This document shows, one piece after another, positions 8,740 through 18,079 of a DNA stretch of 64,000 bases. The DNA comes from RGIG3701 sp031553595 (GTDB lineage: Bacteria; Planctomycetota; Planctomycetia; Pirellulales; Thermoguttaceae), in contig JAVBLI010000030.1 in the NCBI GenBank assembly GCA_031553595.1, positions 1 to 64,000 on the forward strand, written 5' to 3'. Under the pieces are notes generated by a model that made no database searches, was not told the origin of the DNA, and was given only the letters and a program-made list of their open reading frames with translations. Position numbers and translations under genes: made by a program. Each line of letters opens with the position of its first letter. Position 1 is the stretch's first letter.

Positions 8740-9798
8740 ATGGACGCACTGAATTATTTGACCAGCCCGCTTTCCGTTCCTTTGTCGCGCGACGAGCCGG
8801 ACATTTCCGTCGTCGCCCCGGCTTATAACGAAGAAGAGGGGATTCATGTCTTCGCCGAGAAAGTTGCCGAACAACTCAATCTGACCGGGCTTTCCTGGGA
8901 GCTGATTTTTGTGGACGACGGCAGTCGGGACCGGACGGTGGAAAAGTTGCGGGGGCTGCGGGAGAGTGAGCCGCGCATTAAAATTCTGCAATTTTCACGG
9001 AATTTCGGCCATCAGGCGGCGATCACGGCCGGGCTGCGTTTCGCATCCGGCAAGGCGGTCATTACCATGGACTCGGATCTCCAGCATCCGCCGGAGCTGA
9101 TTCCCGAAATGGTGAATCACTGGAAAAACGGATATCACCACGTCTTCACCACGCGGGCGTACGGCGAGGAAATCGGCCTGCTGAAACGCGCGACTTCCTC
9201 CTGTTATATGAAGACGCTCAACCGTTTTTCGGGGCTGAAGATGCCCGCCGGGCTTTCGGAGTACCGCCTTCTTGACCGGAAGATGGTGGATCAGGTGAAT
9301 GCCATGCCGGAAAGCTCGCGGTTTCTGCGGGCGATGATTCACTGGCTAGGATTCCGGGAAATCGGCATTCCGTTCACGGCCGCGCCGCGTTTCGCCGGGC
9401 AGTCGAAATACTCTCCGCTGAAAATGATCCGCCTTTCCGCAGACGGAATCGTGAGTTTCTCCACGTCCCCGCTGCGTTACATCACATACACCGGTATTTT
9501 CGTCGCGATGATGAGCCTGCTGTACACGGTATACGTCCTTTATGAGGCATTCTTTCTCGGCATCTCCACACCGGGCTGGCCCACACTGGTCATCGCGGTG
9601 ATGTTTCTCGGCGCGGTGCAGCTCATTTCGCTGGGCGTGGTGGGCGAGTATGTCGGGCGGATTTACACCGAGGCGAAACAGCGGCCGCTTTTCGTGCTCC
9701 AGGAAGCTTACGGATTTACGGATGCGGAAAACGCCGGAGAGACGGCCGAGGAATCGCAGGACGAGCAGGCGTCATGGGAACGGCATCATGCCGCGTGA
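8740..9798 (+). CDS. GT2 glycosyltransferase, polyprenyl-phosphate sugar transferase type
   Basis: 352 aa. A family 2 catalytic domain (about 20-240) has VVAPAYNEEEG, the nucleotide-sugar motif VDDGSRDRT and the metal-binding DSDLQHPPE. Two C-terminal membrane helices (about 245-310) give the DPM1/GtrB/ArnC layout, so it most likely moves a sugar from a nucleotide donor to undecaprenyl phosphate on the inner face of the membrane. It overlaps the next gene by 11 bp. With the deacetylase and the GT39-like protein it forms a charge, trim and deliver set for a surface glycan or lipid. The exact sugar cannot be read from the sequence. Confidence 0.88.
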   Translation: MDALNYLTSPLSVPLSRDEPDISVVAPAYNEEEGIHVFAEKVAEQLNLTGLSWELIFVDDGSRDRTVEKLRGLRESEPRIKILQFSRNFGHQAAITAGLRFASGKAVITMDSDLQHPPELIPEMVNHWKNGYHHVFTTRAYGEEIGLLKRATSSCYMKTLNRFSGLKMPAGLSEYRLLDRKMVDQVNAMPESSRFLRAMIHWLGFREIGIPFTAAPRFAGQSKYSPLKMIRLSADGIVSFSTSPLRYITYTGIFVAMMSLLYTVYVLYEAFFLGISTPGWPTLVIAVMFLGAVQLISLGVVGEYVGRIYTEAKQRPLFVLQEAYGFTDAENAGETAEESQDEQASWERHHAA

Positions 9799-10750
9799 GC
9801 GTGTGCGGGAGCTGATCATCAGTGCCGACGATCTGGGATTTTCGCCCGCCGTAAACGCTGCGGTGCGCTGTGGCGTGGCCTGCGGACGCATCACCGCCGC
9901 AAGCCTGATGGTGAACATGCCGCATGCGGAAGCCGCCGTGCGGGAAATCGTCGCCGTGTGCCCGAATTTCAGTTTCGGCCTGCACTTCACCCTCACCAGC
10001 GGTATGCCGGTTTCGCGTCCGGAAGACGTCCCCCTGCTGGTGGACGAGCGCGGCATGTTCCGCCACGGCTTTTTCGGCTTACGACAACTGACATCATCTT
10101 TTTTCGGAAAACACCGGACGGCGGCACTGGCGCAAATGAAAACGGAGCTGGCCGCGCAAGTGGCGAAAATGGAAGCGCTGGCGGAAAAATATTCGCTACG
10201 TTTCGATCATCTGGATTCCCACCAGCATGTCCACGCGCTGCCGGGCCTGCTGGAAATGTGCGCCGAGGAAGCGGAAAAAAGAAAGCTCACGTTACGCATT
10301 CCCCGAGAACATTACGGCACCGCGCGGCGGTTTCTGCGGCGCTGGGGCGCGTGGTTCCCGGCGGGGTTTCTCAAAAAAATCATCCTCCTCCATTACACGC
10401 GGCACGAAAAATCGCCACTGCTTTATTTCGGGGTGCTGGAGAGCGGAAAAATGGGCCCCGCGGCCATTCATGAAATTCTCCGCGCGCTGGCGGCCCAAGA
10501 TGCTGCTCATCTCACGGCGGAAATAAACATTCACCCCGCCACGGAGCTTTCCGGTGAAGCGCCGACAAAAATGTCCGTCGAAACGCATGACATCCCCGCA
10601 TGCAGCGCAGCCGACAAAAAATTTCACGCATCTCCGTGGCGGCAGCGTGAACTTCACGCCGTCACGGCTCCGGAATTTTCCGCGTGGCTTGAGAAATACC
10701 GCATCCGTTTAACAGGCTTCACTGCCCCAAGCGGCCCCGATTTGAACTGA
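9788..10750 (+). CDS. YdjC/HpnK-type carbohydrate deacetylase
   Basis: 320 aa from the ATG at 9788; the frame is open further upstream but overlaps the GT2 gene. The N-terminus IISADDLGFSPAVNAAV carries the metal-binding aspartate pair of the YdjC (ChbG) fold, and HLDSHQHVHALPG carries the metal-binding histidines. FGLHFTLTSG is also family-typical. The family removes N-acetyl groups from sugars; HpnK does so on a hopanoid sugar head group. Here the likely substrate is the lipid-linked sugar made by the preceding GT2. No hopanoid cyclase is in the window, so hopanoid work is only one option. Confidence 0.85.
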   Translation: MPRERVRELIISADDLGFSPAVNAAVRCGVACGRITAASLMVNMPHAEAAVREIVAVCPNFSFGLHFTLTSGMPVSRPEDVPLLVDERGMFRHGFFGLRQLTSSFFGKHRTAALAQMKTELAAQVAKMEALAEKYSLRFDHLDSHQHVHALPGLLEMCAEEAEKRKLTLRIPREHYGTARRFLRRWGAWFPAGFLKKIILLHYTRHEKSPLLYFGVLESGKMGPAAIHEILRALAAQDAAHLTAEINIHPATELSGEAPTKMSVETHDIPACSAADKKFHASPWRQRELHAVTAPEFSAWLEKYRIRLTGFTAPSGPDLN

Positions 10751-10782
10751 CCTTCCCATAACCCCCGTCCGAGTACCGTACC

Positions 10783-12369
10783 ATGTCCGCTTCCGCGCCG
10801 TCCGTAACCTCACCATCCGCACCCAACCTGTCACAAAAAAAGGCCGCCTGGATTTTCTGGTGCGTCGCCGGCGGTTTTTGCCTGCTATGGCTGCTGCTGC
10901 CGACGCTGTTTCATGACACATACCGCTCTGACACGCTGGAAGTGGTGTTTATCTGCAAGGAATGGGTGCTGGCCACGCGCAAACACCCCATGCTTCCCGC
11001 GTGGCTGCTGGAAATCATTTCCCTGGCGACAAATCGCGCTTTTGCGGCACCGTTTATTGCCGCGCAGCTCTGTAACCTGATCACGCTGTGGGCGATTTGG
11101 GCCGTTTCGCGGATGGCGCTCACCCAGCGGATGGCCCTGGCCGCGACTTTCGTGATGCTGCCGTCCTGGCTGTTTACCGTGGAGTCCTCCAAGTTCAACC
11201 AGAACATCACCCTCTTGACGCTCTGGGCGCTGACCATTTACCTGTTTCTCCGCGCGATGCAGACGCAGCGGATGCGATGGTGGCTGGCCACGGGCGTCGC
11301 GCTGGGCCTGGCGTTTCACGCAAAGTACGCCGCCATTTTTCTCGTGATTTCCATCCTGGCTTCCATGGCCCTCACCCCCCACGGACGCCGCTGCTGGAAA
11401 ACGCCCGGCCCGTACCTCACCACGCTCGTCGCCGCGGCCATTTTCCTTCCCCACGTCATCTGGATGTTCCAGGACGGATTTTCGACCATCTTTTACGCGA
11501 ACCCCAAGCGCCTGGAAACCGCCACATTCGCTTCCCACCTGTATTTCCCCATGCTTTTTTTGCTGTGCCAGACGGGATATATCATGTTCTCCGTCCTGGC
11601 ACTGACGCCGATTCTCGGCTTTCGCTGGCACATTAAACCGGTGTCACCAGAATCCAAGACACCTCAGAGCGATATTAAAACACTGCTGCTGTGCTGCATG
11701 GGCATCCCGCTGGCACTGCACGTGCTGATTTCCGCCATTACCGGCGCACACCTGCTGGCCGAGTACGGCGCCCCGTTCTGGCTGTTTTTCGGGACACTCA
11801 CCCTACTGACATTCCAGGCCAAAGACACGCCTCGCGCTTTTCGAAATTCCACCCTCTGCGTTTCCTTCATCATGCTCCTGTTGGTGGGCACGTTTTTCGT
11901 CCAGGCGTTTTATTCACCGATGATGATGAACTCCCCTCGCCGTTTCCAATTCCCCGCCGAGGAGCTCGGCCTGGCCTGCGACCAAATTTGGAATGAGCGG
12001 TACGACGGGCCCTGTCCGTACGTCACCGGAAACTGGATGTGCGCCGGATACGCCTCCCTCTTCATGAAAGACCGCCCGAGCGTCCATTTCTATTATTATG
12101 ACATGAACATCCCGGAAATCCGCCCCACCGGCACGTGGTCGGAAGACGCCGACGTCAATCACCGAGGCGGACTCGTTCTCTGGAAAGTTTCACCCAAAGA
12201 AACGGAGCAGACGGCCGTCGGAGAAATTTACGTGCCGCCGTACGTCAAAATGCGATTCCCGGAAGCCCGGGTACTGCCCGAGTATCTCCTCATTCCGTAC
12301 TCGCAATTCCCGAACATTCCGCCCGAGCGAATCGGCGTCGCCGTCGTCCCGCCGGAAAAAGGGGCGTAA
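10783..12369 (+). CDS. GT39-like polyprenyl-phosphate-dependent membrane glycosyltransferase
   Basis: 528 aa with about ten membrane helices in the first 400 residues and a soluble C-terminal domain. The first external loop has TYRSDTLEVVFICKEWV and the following segment KHPMLPAWLLEI: an acidic residue early in loop 1 and an HP-containing segment are typical of the ArnT/PMT fold. These enzymes transfer a sugar from a polyprenyl carrier to an acceptor outside the membrane. Lying 32 bp after the deacetylase, it is the likely last step of the cluster. The acceptor (lipid A, protein or another glycan) is unknown. Confidence 0.82.
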   Translation: MSASAPSVTSPSAPNLSQKKAAWIFWCVAGGFCLLWLLLPTLFHDTYRSDTLEVVFICKEWVLATRKHPMLPAWLLEIISLATNRAFAAPFIAAQLCNLITLWAIWAVSRMALTQRMALAATFVMLPSWLFTVESSKFNQNITLLTLWALTIYLFLRAMQTQRMRWWLATGVALGLAFHAKYAAIFLVISILASMALTPHGRRCWKTPGPYLTTLVAAAIFLPHVIWMFQDGFSTIFYANPKRLETATFASHLYFPMLFLLCQTGYIMFSVLALTPILGFRWHIKPVSPESKTPQSDIKTLLLCCMGIPLALHVLISAITGAHLLAEYGAPFWLFFGTLTLLTFQAKDTPRAFRNSTLCVSFIMLLLVGTFFVQAFYSPMMMNSPRRFQFPAEELGLACDQIWNERYDGPCPYVTGNWMCAGYASLFMKDRPSVHFYYYDMNIPEIRPTGTWSEDADVNHRGGLVLWKVSPKETEQTAVGEIYVPPYVKMRFPEARVLPEYLLIPYSQFPNIPPERIGVAVVPPEKGA

Positions 12370-12383
12370 AGTCACAAGTATCG

Positions 12384-13793
12384 TCACCGTGGCCGGGTCA
12401 TTTTCATCGGATCCAGCGCCTCGTCGAGCACTTCCTTGGGCAGGATATTTTGCTCGAGACACAGTTCACGGATGGTTTTCCCCGTCTTAAACGCCTCTTT
12501 CGCCAGCGCCGCCGCACGCTCGTATCCGATGTGCGGATTCAGGGACGTACACATGGACAGGCTTTTTTCGATTCCCGCCTCGCACTGTTCGCGATTCGCC
12601 TCGAGGCCCGCCAGGCAATTCCGCGTGAAGACGTCCATGCACCGGGCCATGATCTCCACGCTCTCCAGCAGCACGTCCGCCATCATCGGCATCATGATAT
12701 TCAACTGAAACTGCCCGCCCGTCACACCCGCCGCCGTGATCGCGGCGTCGTTGCCGATCACCTTCGCCGCGACCTGCATCAGGCTCTCGCACAGCACAGG
12801 GTTCACCTTCCCCGGCATGATCGAGCTGCCCGGCTGCAAGTCGGGAATGCTGATTTCGTAGTAGCCGCAGCGCGGGCCGCTGCCCAGAATACGGATGTTA
12901 TTCGCCACATTCATGAGCGTCACCGCGACGGATTTTAACAGCCCGTGACACTTCACCACGCCCGTCCGCTGGGCGTTCGCCTCGAAATGATCTTTCGCCT
13001 CGACGAACGGGATGCCCGTCACCTCGGCCAGACACGCCGCCGCCCGGCGCGCGAAATCGGGGTGGGTGTTAATGCCGCTGCCCACCGCCGTGCCGCCGAT
13101 CGGCAATTCCAGCACCGCGTGCAGCGCTTCTTCGGCACACCCACATGCCAGCTCCATCTGCCGCGCGAAGCTGCCGAACTCCTGCCCCAGTGTCATCGGC
13201 GTGGCATCCGCCAGGTGCGTGCGGCCGATTTTCAGCACATCCGCCCAAGCCGCCGCCTTCTCATAAAGCACGGCCGTGGCGTATTGAAGCGCCGGGATAA
13301 AATCTTCGGAAATCGCCACCGCCGCCGCGACGTGAATCGCCGTGGGAAATGTATCGTTCGTGCTCTGCCCCATGTTCACGTGATCATTCGGGTGGATCGC
13401 CTTTTTCGCCGCAAAACGATCGCCGCCGGCGAGCTCGGTCGCGCGGGCCGCCAGTACCTCGTTCATGTTCATGTTGCTCGACGTGCCCGAGCCGGTCTGG
13501 TATACATCCACGGGGAACTGATCCGCCAGGCAGCCGTCCGCGACTTCTTTCGCCGCCGCAAGAATCGCGTCCATCTGGGCGTCCGAAAGCGTTTTCCCCA
13601 AGAGTCCCAACTCGCGATTCGCCCGCGCCGCCGCGTATTTCACCATGGCCATCGCGCGGATCATCCCCGACGGCAACGGCCTGCCCGACACCGGAAAATT
13701 CTCCACCGCCCGCTGCGTCTGTGCCGCGTAATACACCTCCGCCGGCAGCCGCACCTCGCCCATGGAGTCCCGCTCGATTCGATATTCCGTCAT
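12384..13793 (-). CDS. fumC: Class II fumarate hydratase
   Basis: 469 aa, usual length. Interconverts fumarate and malate in the citric acid cycle. The superfamily signature GSSIMPGKVNP is present, as are GSGTSSNMNMNEV and GRTHLADATPMTLGQE (with the catalytic His region). The start MTEYRIERDSMGEVRLP is standard, with AAAGGA upstream. Convergent with the GT39 gene across 14 bp and 18 bp downstream of the leucine-rich-repeat gene. Confidence 0.96.
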   Translation of the reverse strand: MTEYRIERDSMGEVRLPAEVYYAAQTQRAVENFPVSGRPLPSGMIRAMAMVKYAAARANRELGLLGKTLSDAQMDAILAAAKEVADGCLADQFPVDVYQTGSGTSSNMNMNEVLAARATELAGGDRFAAKKAIHPNDHVNMGQSTNDTFPTAIHVAAAVAISEDFIPALQYATAVLYEKAAAWADVLKIGRTHLADATPMTLGQEFGSFARQMELACGCAEEALHAVLELPIGGTAVGSGINTHPDFARRAAACLAEVTGIPFVEAKDHFEANAQRTGVVKCHGLLKSVAVTLMNVANNIRILGSGPRCGYYEISIPDLQPGSSIMPGKVNPVLCESLMQVAAKVIGNDAAITAAGVTGGQFQLNIMMPMMADVLLESVEIMARCMDVFTRNCLAGLEANREQCEAGIEKSLSMCTSLNPHIGYERAAALAKEAFKTGKTIRELCLEQNILPKEVLDEALDPMKMTRPR

Positions 13794-13811
13794 TTCATCG
13801 TCCTTTCATGT

Positions 13812-15398
13812 TCACTTTTTTTCAAATTCGATCGACTTGATTCGTTCCGCGGCGTCCTGTGATAACGTGTCGGCAAATTCCTGAAAAACATCCTTCTTCC
13901 GGTATCGTCCGCCGGTGAGCCGGTAGACGACGCGGTCCCATATCCGCTCCAACAGCGGGTTCTGGAATTGAATGATCTCGGCATCCGGGAACTGGTGCTG
14001 AAATTTTTTAACAGCCGACACGCCGACATTCATGCAGTTTCGCACGTCGATGTACTCCAGATGTTTCAGCGGGTAAAGCGTTTTCAGCCCGCGTTGGGAA
14101 ATGTGCGGAAGCCACGCCAGCAGCAGGATATGCAACTCCGGAAAATTTACCATGCGTGCCAGCGACGCATTCGTGACCTGGCTGCACTGCACGAGGCAAA
14201 TATCCCGCAATCGCGTCATCGTTTGCAGATGGGCGATTCCCGCGTCCGTCACCTGCGTGAGCTGCCCCAGTTCCAGGCACCGCATCTCCGTCAGCCCTTT
14301 GAGGTGCTCCAGCCCGCGATCCGTTATCCGCCCGCAGTACCATAAATTCAACTTCTGAAGTTTTTTGAGATTCCGCAGCCAGCCCAGCCCTTTGTCGGTA
14401 ATCTTTCCACATCCCATGAGATTCAGCGATTCCAATTGTGTGAAGTCCCGCAGATTGGAAAGCCCCTGGTCGGTGATGTTTTCACAGTGCGTCAAGGACA
14501 AAAAACGCAACGCACGCAAGTGCGACAAGGAGGCCAGGCCGACGTCCGTGATTTGCTTGCAGTGGGACAAATCCAAATCTTCAAGCGACGTCAACTCGCG
14601 AAGCTTCGCCAGCCCGGCATCCGCGAACGAGCCGTCCGCCCGCTTGAACGAACCGTCCGATGCGATGCTCAAGCCGCCCGACAAATCGAGCCGTCGCAGC
14701 GTCTTCATCTGTCCGCGAACCGCCATTTCCTCCGCCCCAACCGCCCACGCGTCCGGCCAAAGGATTTCCTGCAGCCCGGGGACGTGCCGCAAATGCTCAA
14801 GACCCTCGGCCGTGACATCATAACACATGCCCAGATTCACACTTCGCAACTCGGGCAATTCCCGCAGATGGACGAGATGCTCATTCGTCAGCGCATCGTT
14901 TCCCTCGAAGTTCACTCTCTGCAAACGGGGCACGTCTTTGAGATGCCGCAACCCTCCATCGTCTTCGATTTCCTGAAATTTCACCTCCACGCCGCGGAGA
15001 TTCTCAAGCGAGCGAAGTTTCTTCACCGTCTCTTTTTCCAGGCGTCTCCATACCTGAAGCCGCAACGCAAACGGCACGGGAATGGCCTCCAGTTCAGCGA
15101 GTTTTTTATCCGCCGTCGACAGGGAATATCCCACCGTGGGCAACAAATTCTTTACTCCCGCCCGCGCCGCGAGGCATGCATAAAACCGTTTCGCCTCGCT
15201 CCATGACAAATCAAAAAGTCGGGCGCTGTCTTCGTCTTTCTTATTCTCCGGCATCCCGCCGGTAAGGCGTCTGTACATGCCCTGCGAAATCAGATCCATG
15301 CTCCACCACCCGCCCTGAGGATGCAACTTATCCTCCAGCCACGAAAAGACACACGGCCATATTCCGATCCACTTTAAGCAGCGACGATAGTCCGTCAT
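13812..15398 (-). CDS. Leucine-rich-repeat protein, function unknown
   Basis: 528 aa. After about 140 residues of unrecognised sequence, roughly 12 leucine-rich repeats of about 24-26 residues follow (about 140-460), many of the pattern L..L..LDLSHCKQITDVGL, i.e. the cysteine-containing type known from AMN1 and F-box proteins. A shorter charged C-terminal region ends with a lysine-rich tail. No signal peptide is evident, so it is probably cytoplasmic. Such repeats bind proteins; the partner is unknown. Upstream lies a palindromic hairpin rather than an obvious promoter. It may be co-transcribed with fumC. Confidence 0.8.
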   Translation of the reverse strand: MTDYRRCLKWIGIWPCVFSWLEDKLHPQGGWWSMDLISQGMYRRLTGGMPENKKDEDSARLFDLSWSEAKRFYACLAARAGVKNLLPTVGYSLSTADKKLAELEAIPVPFALRLQVWRRLEKETVKKLRSLENLRGVEVKFQEIEDDGGLRHLKDVPRLQRVNFEGNDALTNEHLVHLRELPELRSVNLGMCYDVTAEGLEHLRHVPGLQEILWPDAWAVGAEEMAVRGQMKTLRRLDLSGGLSIASDGSFKRADGSFADAGLAKLRELTSLEDLDLSHCKQITDVGLASLSHLRALRFLSLTHCENITDQGLSNLRDFTQLESLNLMGCGKITDKGLGWLRNLKKLQKLNLWYCGRITDRGLEHLKGLTEMRCLELGQLTQVTDAGIAHLQTMTRLRDICLVQCSQVTNASLARMVNFPELHILLLAWLPHISQRGLKTLYPLKHLEYIDVRNCMNVGVSAVKKFQHQFPDAEIIQFQNPLLERIWDRVVYRLTGGRYRKKDVFQEFADTLSQDAAERIKSIEFEKK

Positions 15399-15429
15399 TT
15401 TTCGTCGTCCTTTTGGGGTTAATTTTTTG

Positions 15430-15511
15430 CAGCGATGTTTCGCCCCGAAGGGACGGGATGTTTATAGAAAAACGGTATTACTATAAACATCCTGCTCCTA
15501 CGGAGCAAAAT
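15430..15511. repeat. REP-like hairpin element
   Basis: GGATGTTTATAG (15456-15467) and CTATAAACATCC (15481-15492) are perfect reverse complements around a 13-nt loop. The flanks (TTTCGCCCCGAAGGGAC and GCTCCTACGGAGCAAAAT) extend the pairing imperfectly to about 30 bp per side. It lies between scpB and the LRR gene. It looks like a mobile or REP-type hairpin rather than a terminator, because no T-run follows. Confidence 0.65.
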
Positions 15512-15556
15512 AGAACACCCTGTAAACATGTCTCAAATTAACATTTTCGAACGAAG

Positions 15557-16357
15557 CTACTTCCGATCCAGATCCTCACTCTGCGGCAAGTCGCCCAGCG
15601 TCTGAAGCGCGAACAGCTCAAGGAAGCGCGGCGTGGTGGCGTACTCCGTGACCGGCTTGCCGTCCCGCACCGTTTTTTTCGTCCGCAGCAATTGGCGTCC
15701 CACAAGCTGCGAGAGAATTTTCGTGCTGGCCGTCCCGCGGATTTCCGTCACCTCCTCGGCCGTCAGCGGCTGTTTATACGCGACGATTGCCAGGATGTCA
15801 ATGGCCTGCTGCGAAAGCTGGGCCGGCTTGACTTTCCGGTAAAACAACTCTCGCACTGGTAAAAATTCCTCACGCAGCTGCATAACGTACCCGCCGTCGC
15901 GCATCACCACCGTCCACGGCGTCCGCTGGGCGTCATACTTCACGTTCAGCTCGCGGACCAGGGAGTGCACCTCCTCCGGCATCACCCCCCGCATCAGCTC
16001 CGCGGCCACCAGCGGCGTCAACGGCCGATTCTCCGGATCCCCCATGAAAAGCATGGCCTCCAGCACCGTCTGCGGCGAGACCGGCACCAGTCCGTCATCC
16101 TCCACCGCGTCCCCGAACACCGCGTCCGCATTCCCGCCCGGCGCCCCATCCTCTTCCGCCTGAAGATCATCCTCCGGCGGCTCCCCCTCCGCCAGCGCGT
16201 CCGCGTCTTCCGCAAAAAGCGCTTCCGGAATGTCCACCAGCTCGTCCGCACCGTCCGCCGGCACATGCGCGTCCTGACCCTCCAGTGCCCGCGCAAACGC
16301 CTTCCCCAACTCTTCAAACGAAAACAACTCCTGCTGCCCGCCGTGTGAATCACTCAT
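15557..16357 (-). CDS. scpB: Segregation and condensation protein B
   Basis: 266 aa from the ATG at 16355-16357, which overlaps the cstA stop (ATGA). A longer open frame upstream only copies cstA in another frame. Two winged-helix domains: VLEAMLFMGDPENRPLTPLVAAELM and the signature LSQQAIDILAIVAYKQPLTAEEV with IRG. ScpB joins ScpA and SMC in chromosome condensation. The first 90 residues are an acidic, low-complexity extension beyond the usual protein. No scpA is in the window, and pairing with cstA is unusual. Confidence 0.93.
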   Translation of the reverse strand: MSDSHGGQQELFSFEELGKAFARALEGQDAHVPADGADELVDIPEALFAEDADALAEGEPPEDDLQAEEDGAPGGNADAVFGDAVEDDGLVPVSPQTVLEAMLFMGDPENRPLTPLVAAELMRGVMPEEVHSLVRELNVKYDAQRTPWTVVMRDGGYVMQLREEFLPVRELFYRKVKPAQLSQQAIDILAIVAYKQPLTAEEVTEIRGTASTKILSQLVGRQLLRTKKTVRDGKPVTEYATTPRFLELFALQTLGDLPQSEDLDRK

Positions 16358-17895
16358 CTCTCGCCTCCAGAGCGGTTCATATCCGATACATCCTCGTCCA
16401 GCATTTCCTGTTCCGTTTCGACGAAAGTTTCCAGCATGCGAAGCTCCAGTCCCTGGCGATACGCCCACAGGCACAGCCCCAGGGCCCCCAGCGCCGCGAT
16501 GCCGTACGCCACGCTCAGCGGCAGGCCCAGCCCCACCGGCCCGCCATGCGCCGGTGATGTCCACAAAATATACGTCAGCACCACGAACGCCATGAAGCAC
16601 GCAGGCACCGCGGCGATCCCCCACCACCGCCGCAGCGCGATGAGCCATGCCATCCCTGCCAGGAGCGTGGAGGCCGCCAGCACCTGATTTCCCCACGCGA
16701 AGTAATTCCACAAAATGTTAAACGATTCCGTGTCCCGATTCGACCACGCCAGCAGCACGACGATGATCGCCATCAGCGGCAGGCAGATCATCAGGCGATT
16801 CCGCAGCACTTTCTGCGGCACATTCCACATCTCAGCCAGGCTCAGCCGCAAACTCCTTAGCGCCGTGTCTCCAGAAGTGACGGCCAGCACCACCACCGCC
16901 AAAAGCGTCACCGTTCCCATGCCGCCGCCGAGGAAACGCTGCGTAATTTCCGGCAGCACATCCTGCGGTGTTTCCCGCATGAGCTCCGGCGCCATGTTAT
17001 AAACCGCCATCGCGCCGGCCGCCCAGACCATGGCGATCAGGCCCTCCGCGATCATCATGCCGTAAAAGGACGCGTACGCCTCACGCTCCGTTCTCATGGT
17101 TCGCGCGATGATCGGCGACTGTGTGGCATGAAACCCCGACATGATTCCGCATGCGATGGTCACGAACAGACACGGAATCACCGGCGCCGTGATCATCCCG
17201 GCACGAAACGCCTCCGTGGGCGTCAGAATATCCACCGGCGAACCGCATGCCGTCCACAAAAGCGAAACCAGCAGCGCTCCCGTCCCGAGGAACAGCAGCA
17301 GCCCGAAAAACGGATACACGCGCCCGATAATTTTATCCACCGGAAAGAGCGTGGCCAGCACATAATACACGAAAATCACCGCCACCGCGCACCAGAAATC
17401 CGCACGCGTGGCATTCCAGGAAGCGTCCATTTTTCCCATCAGCCCGTCCATGACGGCCGCCGGCACGTTCACAAAAACCGCCACCACCAAGAGTAGCAGC
17501 AGCACCATAAACACCGCAAAAAATCGGTAATACCCGCCCCCCAGCGTCCCGTGAATGATCCGCGGCAAATTCGCGCCGCCCGAGCGCAGCGACATCATTC
17601 CGCCCAAAAAATCATGCACCGCGCCGCCAAGAACGTTCCCCACCGGAAGTAACAAAAACACGACCGGCCCGAACTTAATCCCCAGAATCACCCCGATCAC
17701 CGGCCCGACGCCCGCGATGTTCAGCAGCTGAATCAGCATGTTTTTCCAGTGTGGCAACGGGACGTAATCCACGCCGTCCGCCATTTCCAGCGCCGGCGTC
17801 CGCCGATCATCCGGCGAAACCACCCACCGCACGAACCGCCCGTACGTGAAATAGCCGCCGATCAAAATTCCCACGCCGATTAAAAATAATAGCAT
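16354..17895 (-). CDS. cstA: Carbon starvation protein A family transporter
   Basis: 513 aa, the shorter form of the CstA family (E. coli CstA is about 700). About 13 hydrophobic segments. Characteristic motifs: DGVDYVPLPHWKNMLIQLLNIAGVGPVIGVILG near the N-terminus and SGFHATQSPIIARTM in the middle. The family takes up peptides or pyruvate. A strong promoter lies 54-82 bp upstream. Forms a two-gene operon with scpB. Confidence 0.93.
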   Translation of the reverse strand: MLLFLIGVGILIGGYFTYGRFVRWVVSPDDRRTPALEMADGVDYVPLPHWKNMLIQLLNIAGVGPVIGVILGIKFGPVVFLLLPVGNVLGGAVHDFLGGMMSLRSGGANLPRIIHGTLGGGYYRFFAVFMVLLLLLVVAVFVNVPAAVMDGLMGKMDASWNATRADFWCAVAVIFVYYVLATLFPVDKIIGRVYPFFGLLLFLGTGALLVSLLWTACGSPVDILTPTEAFRAGMITAPVIPCLFVTIACGIMSGFHATQSPIIARTMRTEREAYASFYGMMIAEGLIAMVWAAGAMAVYNMAPELMRETPQDVLPEITQRFLGGGMGTVTLLAVVVLAVTSGDTALRSLRLSLAEMWNVPQKVLRNRLMICLPLMAIIVVLLAWSNRDTESFNILWNYFAWGNQVLAASTLLAGMAWLIALRRWWGIAAVPACFMAFVVLTYILWTSPAHGGPVGLGLPLSVAYGIAALGALGLCLWAYRQGLELRMLETFVETEQEMLDEDVSDMNRSGGER

Positions 17896-17948
17896 CCGCT
17901 CACCACAACACCTGAAAACGCATAAAAAAACTAAAAATATACCCTTTA

Positions 17949-17977
17949 AGTATATGACTCCAGGGAAAAACTGTCAA
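17949..17977 (-). promoter_or_regulatory. Promoter for cstA-scpB
   Basis: Minus strand: TTGACA (17972-17977), 17-bp spacer, TATACT (17949-17954). It has a perfect -35 and one mismatch in the -10. Confidence 0.75.
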
Positions 17978-18006
17978 GTGCGCGACACGCTCCCACACCT
18001 CCCATC

Positions 18007-18035
18007 TTGACAGCGGCCGGCATCCAATTTATAAT
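18007..18035 (+). promoter_or_regulatory. Perfect-consensus sigma70 promoter for arfB
   Basis: TTGACA (18007-18012), 17-bp spacer, TATAAT (18030-18035): exact consensus with ideal spacing, about 45 bp before the arfB start. It diverges from the cstA promoter only 30 bp away. Confidence 0.8.
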
Positions 18036-18079
18036 TTTTCCGTGTCAAATAAGCCTCATTTACCGGAAAAAAACGAATC

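Noticed and set aside
9650..9787. Longer start for the YdjC deacetylase
   Set aside because: It would overlap the GT2 gene by about 150 bp and add an Arg-rich stretch absent from the family.
16358..16711. N-terminal extension of scpB by about 118 residues
   Set aside because: It lies wholly inside cstA in another frame and has a Gly/Ala/Arg-rich shadow composition; the ATG overlapping the cstA stop is the natural start.
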